Of a stretch of DNA of 12,660 nt, positions 7,913-12,660 are shown in pieces; position 1 is the first letter of the stretch, and the number at the start of each line of letters is the position of its first letter. The position numbers and the translations under genes are program-made. Origin of the DNA: Methanobacteriota archaeon (GTDB lineage: Archaea; Thermoplasmatota; Poseidoniia; Poseidoniales; Thalassarchaeaceae); the NCBI GenBank assembly GCA_002720055.1, contig PBGH01000002.1:51617-64276 (forward strand), read 5' to 3'. A model generated the notes under the pieces. That model did no database searches and was not told the origin of the DNA. It was given only the letters and a program-made list of their open reading frames with translations.

Positions 7913-7926
7913 TCTCTGAGAAGAAT

Positions 7927-8958
7927 ATGGAAAACTCTAATCTGATTAAGGGAAACTCTTCATCCTACCAATCGACTCCATCGGATTTCACGCCTTCTAT
8001 ACCTGGCTTCCTTCTTCTAGTCATTCTTTGTGAGCTTCTAGTGTTCTTATTCATCCCACAGGCTTCTTCATACGGCTTATTCTGGCTTTCTATCGGAATT
8101 ACAGCTCCATTCTTTGCATGGTTCTTGGTTTATTGGAGGGTATATTTGTCTGTGTTCGTTACAAAGCAGTCAGATCCCGCACCCCGACTTGATGCTCGAT
8201 GGTCGCCTTTCAAGTTCAATGGCTGGGCGAATGAAATACTCAAGGCATATATCATGGAATCAGAAGAGGAAAGTGAGGACCTGCTTCTGTATCTCCATGG
8301 GTACAGCTCCAGCATGTTCAAGGGTGAAACGAGAGCTACGCATCTGCAAAGTATGAGCATAAATATCGTCAGCCTCGACCAGCGGGGTTTCGGAAACCAA
8401 GGAAAAAGGAAAGATTGGACACTGCTAAAGGTCCTGACTGATATCGAGGGCCTACTCATATCGATACCAGAGGTACTCGGGTTTACCCCAAGGAGACTAT
8501 GGATTTATGGCCACTCTATGGGGGGCCTTCTAGCCATACGCCTTTCTTCTCACCCTTCTGGCTGGTGGGCCCAATCACTTAGAGGAATTATTCTTGAATC
8601 GCCGGTGGCATCATTCCCCAAGATCATCGATAATTTACTTCCTGGCAGAGCAGTCATGGCCAAGCCATGGGTAAGGCACATTCTAAGGAGAGAACATGAG
8701 CGAATTCATCCAGATCTAAGTATTAGGTACGCAAATGCCCAGCTTCCTTATTGTGGTATCCCTAAAGTACCCATCCTCGTCATTCAGTCGGAAAATGACG
8801 AGGTCCTTGGAGATGACCACTTTGAATTGATAAAATTGCACTTACAGGAAAACTCCGAGATTCATGTAATAGACATGCCTCATTCGTCACAATTTGATCT
8901 TGATGAGAGGAAACAGGTAGTTGAAAAATGGATGAGAAAACGACTCCTCGAACCCTGA
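7927..8958 (+). CDS. Membrane-anchored alpha/beta hydrolase, lipase-like
   Basis: Serine hydrolase of the alpha/beta fold, probably an esterase, monoacylglycerol lipase or lysophospholipase; the substrate is unknown. From ATG 7927 it has 343 residues. A Ser/Thr-rich head is followed by two hydrophobic spans (about 26-44 and 48-70) before the catalytic domain, so it should be tethered to the membrane; topology is not certain. Catalytic features: HG in LLLYLHGYSSS (oxyanion region), nucleophile S197 in GHSMGG, acid D291 in SENDEVLG, base H319 in MPHSSQ, all in correct order. An alternative TTG start at 7909 would overlap the preceding gene by four bases; ATG 7927 with the weak GAGAAG before it seems better. 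Its place 14 bases after the acyl-CoA dehydrogenase suggests it frees acyl chains for beta-oxidation, but this is inference from position. Confidence 0.85.
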   Translation: MENSNLIKGNSSSYQSTPSDFTPSIPGFLLLVILCELLVFLFIPQASSYGLFWLSIGITAPFFAWFLVYWRVYLSVFVTKQSDPAPRLDARWSPFKFNGWANEILKAYIMESEEESEDLLLYLHGYSSSMFKGETRATHLQSMSINIVSLDQRGFGNQGKRKDWTLLKVLTDIEGLLISIPEVLGFTPRRLWIYGHSMGGLLAIRLSSHPSGWWAQSLRGIILESPVASFPKIIDNLLPGRAVMAKPWVRHILRREHERIHPDLSIRYANAQLPYCGIPKVPILVIQSENDEVLGDDHFELIKLHLQENSEIHVIDMPHSSQFDLDERKQVVEKWMRKRLLEP

Positions 8959-8976
8959 TAAAAATGAAATGATAGT

Positions 8977-9636
8977 ATGGAAGAGGCCAGAGAGAAGATG
9001 ATGGAAATTTTCAATCGTGCATTACTTTCCGAAGAACCACTATCATGGTTCGAGGAACTTTACAGCGATTCAAAAAGAGATAGAGAGAAAATTCCATGGG
9101 ACTGGACAGAGCCACACCCGTTCGTAGTAGACTGGGCTAAAGAAAACAGGCCAGTAGGAAAAGCACTAGTCGTAGGATGTGGATTAGGAGAAGATGCAGC
9201 ATTCCTGAGCTCTTTGGGGTTGGAAGTAACTGCTTTTGATATTTCTGAAACGGCGGTTGCTTGGGCCAAGCAGATCCATCATGAATCTAATATAGACTGG
9301 GCGGTCGCAAACCTTCTCGAACTAAGTGATTCATGGATGGGCGCTTTCGACCTGGTTCTCGAAGTTCACATCATCCAAGCAATTCCAAAGCAAATTGGCG
9401 AACTAGCTTCCAATAGACTAGCACCACTAGTTTCCGATTCTGGGTTTCTAGTTTGTATCGGCAAGCTTGCCGAAACTAAAGAAGGTCCAGAAGGACCTCC
9501 ATGGCCCCTCTCGATGGAAGAGATTGAGAACATAGGAAAGGACCTGGAAAAAGTCGAAATTCATACTTCGATAATCCCCGGTAAGGAATCAACCAGATAC
9601 AGGGCGGTTTGGAAAAGATCTTCAAATTCAAGTTGA
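8977..9636 (+). CDS. Class I SAM-dependent methyltransferase (TPMT/TehB-like)
   Basis: Soluble methyltransferase of 219 residues with a Rossmann-type SAM fold. Motif I is LVVGCGLGEDA (64-74), followed by the acidic residue D88 at the end of strand two (VTAFDIS) and a family-typical FDLVLEVHIIQAIP (124-137) in the motif IV region. The N-terminal WFEELYSDSKRDREKIPWDW resembles the lid region of thiopurine methyltransferase-like and TehB-like enzymes, which methylate small thiols, halides or metalloid oxyanions; here the substrate cannot be read from sequence. It starts 18 bases after the hydrolase stop, in the same direction, so probably the last gene of the fad run. No clear ribosome-binding site precedes ATG 8977. 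A short 67-base gap separates it from the convergent DHH gene. Confidence 0.85.
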   Translation: MEEAREKMMEIFNRALLSEEPLSWFEELYSDSKRDREKIPWDWTEPHPFVVDWAKENRPVGKALVVGCGLGEDAAFLSSLGLEVTAFDISETAVAWAKQIHHESNIDWAVANLLELSDSWMGAFDLVLEVHIIQAIPKQIGELASNRLAPLVSDSGFLVCIGKLAETKEGPEGPPWPLSMEEIENIGKDLEKVEIHTSIIPGKESTRYRAVWKRSSNSS

Positions 9637-9642
9637 AAAAAA
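9636..9642 (-). terminator. Oligo-T run that may end the DHH gene transcript
   Basis: Seven A on the plus strand give T7 on the minus strand, about 62 bases past the DHH gene stop and touching the last base of the convergent methyltransferase gene. An archaeal RNA polymerase coming from the right could stop here. On the plus strand the same gap holds only weak T-rich stretches (ATTTTAATATAAT at about 9690-9702) as a stop signal for the fad run. Confidence 0.35.
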
Positions 9643-9703
9643 CATCACATGAAGTTTTAGACAGTACAAGCGTCCTTTCCACTCTATTGCATTTTAATAT
9701 AAT

Positions 9704-10687
9704 CTATCTCTTCGACCACATTTTCTGCCAAACGTCGATGTTCCTTTGGATATCATCTTCTGATACCTGCCTATTCTCTACACCATGCCGGCCAATGGGC
9801 TGTATTCTACATCCACAAGCATTTGCATGACCCCCTCCGTCGGGATCTAACAGAGTTGCCATTAGAGTTAAATCGAAAATTCCACCACTAGTGTGGAGAA
9901 AAGAATTGGTATAGAAGGAGGCTGATACAGGGTATTTCTCCTTATCATCGAACGAAGCACCTATATCTCCATGAATTACAATACAAGCATCACATCTCTC
10001 ACCGGCCATTGCAGTAATCTGATATCCATTAGATCGTAATCCTAAATTTTCCAGCCTAACTATTGCTAGACGATCTTCAACCCTAAGATTCTCCTCTATC
10101 TTCTTCCTTAGAGTCTCTATCCTAATGCCCGTTTTCTTCAACAAGGAATTGAAGTTTGACTGTCCTAGAATATCTTCAACAGAGATACCTCTCTGCAGAC
10201 TCTTCAGAATTGAATTTGCAACATACTCCCCCTCATCAATTAGTCTACTGAGCCATAATACGGGAGAATCCGAAAGGTACTCTTCTCTAGTTATTCTTCC
10301 ACTATCTAGCTTATCTACCCACTCAATCAGCTCCTTCATATCCGAGAGATCAATATGCTCAGAAAATAACTCAAAAGCAATCCTTGCTGCAGAAGGGTAG
10401 TCCTTCCAAATTACTACCGCCCCTTCATCCGAAAAACTCGATTTATTTGACTGATGATGGTCAATACTCAATCCACAATTGGGATGGCCGGGCAAATCAC
10501 ATATTGCCGTATATCTATCAATTAGCCCGTCATATACGCCTGCTCTAAGCTGCCCAGGGTGGCCAAAAAAGACCTCCGCCTCGGACCACCATCTTCTTAG
10601 TATAGCCGCGGTAACTACTCCATCCAAATCTGAGTCAGTAACAATCCTATGAATTTCCAAATCAATTGGTCGGACTGTCATATGCAT
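9704..10687 (-). CDS. DHH-family phosphoesterase (DHH plus DHHA1 domains)
   Basis: Manganese-dependent phosphoesterase of the DHH superfamily, which includes RecJ nucleases, NrnA-type nano-RNases, cyclic dinucleotide phosphodiesterases and polyphosphatases. In 327 residues: motif I TDSDLDG (17-23), of the RecJ-like D-x-D-x-DG form; motif II D64 in ICDLPGH; motif III DHH at 76-78 in SIDHHQSN; C-terminal DHHA1 motif GGGHANACG at 284-292. All metal-ligand positions look intact. No OB-fold, CBS, PAS or membrane part is visible, so it is a minimal cytoplasmic form; the substrate cannot be assigned. GAGGTGAT (10697-10704, minus), a perfect eight-base Shine-Dalgarno match, lies nine bases before ATG 10687 and decides that start over the ATG at 10681. 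That site may be masked by a hairpin (separate entry). Transcribed away from the Nudix gene, 83 bases apart. Confidence 0.92.
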   Translation of the reverse strand: MHMTVRPIDLEIHRIVTDSDLDGVVTAAILRRWWSEAEVFFGHPGQLRAGVYDGLIDRYTAICDLPGHPNCGLSIDHHQSNKSSFSDEGAVVIWKDYPSAARIAFELFSEHIDLSDMKELIEWVDKLDSGRITREEYLSDSPVLWLSRLIDEGEYVANSILKSLQRGISVEDILGQSNFNSLLKKTGIRIETLRKKIEENLRVEDRLAIVRLENLGLRSNGYQITAMAGERCDACIVIHGDIGASFDDKEKYPVSASFYTNSFLHTSGGIFDLTLMATLLDPDGGGHANACGCRIQPIGRHGVENRQVSEDDIQRNIDVWQKMWSKR

Positions 10688-10696
10688 CCGACCTAT

Positions 10697-10713
10697 ATCA
10701 CCTCAATGGTGAT
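10697..10713 (-). promoter_or_regulatory. Possible hairpin masking the ribosome-binding site of the DHH gene
   Basis: On the minus strand the sequence reads ATCACC-ATTGA-GGTGAT, a perfect 6-bp inverted repeat with a 5-base loop. Its right arm is the core of the GAGGTGAT ribosome-binding site of the DHH gene, nine bases before the ATG. In the mRNA the stem would hide the site, so translation could depend on temperature, a ligand, a protein or an opening ribosome. It needs a transcript starting at or beyond 10713. As DNA, the same palindrome could also be an operator. Confidence 0.5.
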
Positions 10714-10770
10714 TTCCATAGTCAAACAATATCTCGGAAGGTTTTCATTGATTGCTGTACATGAACGGTT

Positions 10771-11205
10771 ATGCAGAGCAAACCAGACACCATGGAGACT
10801 TCATGTGGATTCATATTGTTAAATTTCGATAGCATTCTTCTTCTACAATATCCGCAAGGTCACTGGAGCTTCCCTAAGGGCCACGTAGAAGAGGGAGACT
10901 CCGATCACCACTTTACTGCAAAAAGGGAATTGAAAGAGGAGACAGGGATTTCGGACGTCACAATTGACAACGGATGGAGCGAAAGGACAGAGTATACATT
11001 TACTAGGAAGGGCAGAAACATCCCTAAGCAGGTTTTCTGGTATCTTGCCAGGACAGGCGAGATCGACGTCTCACTCTCACATGAGCATACGAATTACCTC
11101 TGGCTTCAAATTGATGATGCAGAGGGGCAAATTACTTTCCAACAGGAAAGGAAACTACTGATGTCGGCAAAAAAATATCTGCAATCAGAAGGCCAAATCG
11201 TCTAA
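10771..11205 (+). CDS. Nudix hydrolase, diadenosine tetraphosphatase (Ap4A hydrolase)-like
   Basis: Probably hydrolyses Ap4A or related nucleoside polyphosphates in the cytoplasm. The 144-residue protein follows the NUDT2/asymmetric Ap4A hydrolase pattern: SCGFILL near the start, LLLQYPQGHWSFPKGHVEEG (23-42), the Nudix helix RELKEETGI (52-60) with metal-binding glutamates E53, E56 and E57, then the conserved KQVFWYLAR, LSHEHTNYLWL and LLMSAKKYL. Oddity: between GHVEEGD and RE there are eight residues (SDHHFTAK) where the Nudix consensus has seven, and Asp replaces the usual first Glu, so the loop is one residue longer. ATG 10792 (METSCG) is an alternative start closer to many family members; neither start has a clear ribosome-binding site. 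Its TAA is directly next to the stop codon of the convergent adenosyltransferase. Confidence 0.9.
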   Translation: MQSKPDTMETSCGFILLNFDSILLLQYPQGHWSFPKGHVEEGDSDHHFTAKRELKEETGISDVTIDNGWSERTEYTFTRKGRNIPKQVFWYLARTGEIDVSLSHEHTNYLWLQIDDAEGQITFQQERKLLMSAKKYLQSEGQIV

Positions 11206-11223
11206 TTATTTCTCTCTCTTTCC
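11206..11223 (+). terminator. Pyrimidine-rich tract just after the Nudix stop
   Basis: Immediately after the Nudix stop codon the plus strand runs TTATTTCTCTCTCTTTCC, an 18-base tract with one purine. It could act as a U-rich archaeal termination site for the Nudix transcript. It also encodes, on the minus strand, the Lys/Arg/Glu C-terminal codons of the adenosyltransferase, so the run may simply reflect that coding. Confidence 0.25.
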
Positions 11224-11817
11224 TAATGGAGTCCACAAAGACTCCTCCTCCCCAGTATTCTTCGATATCCATCTAGCTAAGACAAATAACCAATCTGAAA
11301 TTCTGTTTAGGTAGCAAATAACCTCTTTGCGCACGGAGTCATCACCTTCCAAACTCCTTAGATGACAAGCCTCTCTCTCAGCCCTTCTAGCAACGGTCCG
11401 TGCGATATGAAGGAAGGCTACTGGAGCAGATCCCGTAGGTAGAATAAATGACTCTAGTGGATCCAACTCTTCCAGCCAGCTATCCATCTCTTCCACTAGT
11501 CTATCACACTCATCAATTCCAATCAGAGACATCTGCTTAGGAAGCTTCCCAGGGGTGCAAGCACACTCCCCACCTAGATCGAAGAGCTCTTGCTGTACCC
11601 TCATCAGAGCCTCCTCAGCATCGCCCGGATTATGGAAACGAGTAATTCCAGGCATCCTTCCAAACTCCATTCTTACTACCCCGATTTGAGAATTCAACTC
11701 ATCTACCGTTCCGAAGAGCTCAACTCTTGGATTCTCCTTTCCAACCTTCTTCCCATCTAGTAGCGAAGTCTCTCCGCCATCACCAGTACCAGTGTGGACT
11801 CTACTTATCCGGACCAT
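11206..11817 (-). CDS. pduO: Cob(I)alamin adenosyltransferase, PduO type
   Basis: Transfers the adenosyl group of ATP to cob(I)alamin to make adenosylcobalamin, the cofactor form used by class II ribonucleotide reductase and methylmalonyl-CoA mutase. The 203-residue protein shows the PduO/MMAB pattern: ATP-binding N-terminal TGTGDGGETSLLDG (9-22), VELFGTVDELNSQIG (32-46), FILPTGSAPVAFLHIART (124-141), and the C-terminal helices ARTVARRAERE (139-149) and YLNRISDWLFVLAR (169-182), which carry the conserved Arg, Glu, Asn and Asp of the active site. Length is normal for the stand-alone enzyme. It lies 40 bases downstream of the membrane protein gene on the same strand, and meets the Nudix gene tail to tail with no base between the stop codons. 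A TATA-like stretch lies 22-31 bases before its ATG. Confidence 0.95.
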   Translation of the reverse strand: MVRISRVHTGTGDGGETSLLDGKKVGKENPRVELFGTVDELNSQIGVVRMEFGRMPGITRFHNPGDAEEALMRVQQELFDLGGECACTPGKLPKQMSLIGIDECDRLVEEMDSWLEELDPLESFILPTGSAPVAFLHIARTVARRAEREACHLRSLEGDDSVRKEVICYLNRISDWLFVLARWISKNTGEEESLWTPLGKREK

Positions 11818-11838
11818 GTTAGTGCGAGAAGGTCCGCG

Positions 11839-11848
11839 TTTTCAAAAG
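11839..11848 (-). promoter_or_regulatory. TATA-like stretch before the adenosyltransferase gene
   Basis: CTTTTGAAAA on the minus strand lies 22-31 bases before ATG 11817, in the 40-base gap after the membrane protein gene. The spacing fits a TATA box giving a leaderless transcript, and no ribosome-binding site is seen before this ATG. The match to a TATA consensus is only fair. Confidence 0.3.
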
Positions 11849-11857
11849 TACTCAGCA

Positions 11858-12631
11858 TCAACTAGAATTCTGAAGGCCATTCTCTATGGCCTCAATCCAC
11901 GAATCATCTACTGTACCCCAACCTCCGAGACTCTCAAGTTCAACCAGACTTTCTTCCTCTTCCTTTGAGTTCCCTAAACTTCTATGAATGAGAAATAGAG
12001 CAGCATAGCTCATCGAATTTATCCATTGATCCTCCATATCCCAAGATTTTTCAAAATGGGAGATTGCTCCATTTGGACCTAGAATAAGACCTCTATGAAT
12101 TTGCCTGATTCCAGATTTCGACCATGCAATGCCCGGAACTCCGATTACTAGCCCCCTAAATGCCAAGTACATTTCAACCGAGACCATAGTGCTTGCCAAA
12201 ACAAAAGAACCAATCTGCTCTGACTGACCAGCAAATTCCCACCTAGAAGAAAGAAGACTGATCCCCCCTAGACAGAATAACACTCCTGCGAGGGGGGCCA
12301 CAATCACATCTGTCTTGTTCCTACTCATATCCCTAATTCCAGCTATAAGAAAAACACCTCCCAAAAATACTGAAATTGAGGCTGGCAAATCCTGCCCCGA
12401 TCCCTGTGGACTAGTACTTGAAATCCACAATAAGAGACCAGAAATAAGTACAGCCCAACCAAAGCGTGAACCTTTCTCGGGGAACGGCTGAAGCCTGCTG
12501 AGATAAATGCTGAATATACCAAGACCTAGGAATAGAATCAACCAGAACATCATCTCAATCTTCCACCTTACTTCCCCATCCAGCTTTCCAAAAATCTTCG
12601 TTATCCAGTAGAAGTAGCCACTCTGAATCAT
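11858..12631 (-). CDS. Integral membrane protein of unknown function, 5' end uncertain
   Basis: I do not recognise the family. The reading frame gives 257 residues from ATG 12631, but no stop codon occurs between there and the window edge, so the gene may begin outside. Five hydrophobic spans are visible at about 28-45, 58-72, 83-100, 108-128 and 140-168 (the last long, perhaps kinked at its glycines). After these comes a soluble C-terminal part of about 85 residues, with Trp-rich MEDQWINSMSYAALFLIHRS and an acidic stretch EEEES near 224-228. No catalytic motif is evident. A second start, ATG 12553 (231 residues, MMFWLILFL), places span 1 at the very N-terminus and has AAGGTGG about nine bases upstream; it may be the real start. 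Same strand as the adenosyltransferase, 40 bases upstream of it; a functional link is not shown. Confidence 0.7.
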   Translation of the reverse strand: MIQSGYFYWITKIFGKLDGEVRWKIEMMFWLILFLGLGIFSIYLSRLQPFPEKGSRFGWAVLISGLLLWISSTSPQGSGQDLPASISVFLGGVFLIAGIRDMSRNKTDVIVAPLAGVLFCLGGISLLSSRWEFAGQSEQIGSFVLASTMVSVEMYLAFRGLVIGVPGIAWSKSGIRQIHRGLILGPNGAISHFEKSWDMEDQWINSMSYAALFLIHRSLGNSKEEEESLVELESLGGWGTVDDSWIEAIENGLQNSS

Positions 12632-12660
12632 TTGCCGATAGAAGTAATTTGGCCCTTCTT

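Noticed and set aside
8130..8459. A 109-residue minus-strand frame and an 80-residue plus-strand frame inside the alpha/beta hydrolase gene
   Set aside because: The hydrolase frame has an ordered catalytic triad and membrane spans; the others are shadows.
9609..9830. A 73-residue plus-strand frame after the methyltransferase
   Set aside because: It overlaps the methyltransferase end and the DHH gene's 3' end, and its product looks like translated antisense with no motif.
1..12660. Mobile elements, attachment sites, CRISPR repeats or a defence island
   Set aside because: No transposase, integrase, Cas or toxin-antitoxin-like protein, and no regularly spaced or long terminal repeats were seen; the gene content is metabolic housekeeping.

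Overview
The window reads as a stretch of a moderately AT-rich, marine-type archaeal chromosome, with Marine Group II/III Euryarchaeota (Poseidoniia-like) as my best guess. Reasons: Arg is mostly AGA/AGG and Ile often ATA outside the left edge; genes are tightly packed; AT-rich TATA-like boxes lie 20-30 bases before several starts, and I see no bacterial -35/-10 pairs; several genes also carry Shine-Dalgarno sites. The metabolic genes are bacterial in type, which is common in those lineages. Taxonomy is inference (about 0.6); no rRNA or tRNA is present to settle it.

Layout. Left edge (minus strand): the first 204 codons of a vitamin B12-dependent class II ribonucleotide reductase (nrdJ), cut by the window edge, then an OsmC-like protein. 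Divergent from it by 22 bases is a bacterial-type NADP isocitrate dehydrogenase (icd). After a 118-base gap with a TATA-like box comes a compact plus-strand run from 2589 to 9636: thiolase (fadA), fused 3-hydroxyacyl-CoA dehydrogenase/enoyl-CoA hydratase (fadN type), a ~600-residue acyl-CoA dehydrogenase, a membrane-anchored alpha/beta hydrolase and a SAM methyltransferase. Gaps are 10-18 bases. Right part: a minus-strand DHH phosphoesterase, a divergent Ap4A-hydrolase-like Nudix protein, a PduO-type cob(I)alamin adenosyltransferase whose stop codon abuts the Nudix stop, and a multi-span membrane protein that may run off the right edge.

How it fits together. The three fad-type genes encode all four steps of the beta-oxidation spiral (oxidation, hydration, second oxidation, thiolysis). 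Acetyl-CoA would enter the TCA cycle, where icd acts. The hydrolase could release acyl chains for the pathway, but no acyl-CoA synthetase or electron-transfer flavoprotein is in view. Separately, the adenosyltransferase would make the adenosylcobalamin that NrdJ needs. I see no mobile element, CRISPR array, tRNA or rRNA, and no obviously novel multi-gene system. The most interesting non-coding signals are a possible hairpin that hides the ribosome-binding site of the DHH gene, and a weaker, similar arrangement in the nrdJ leader.
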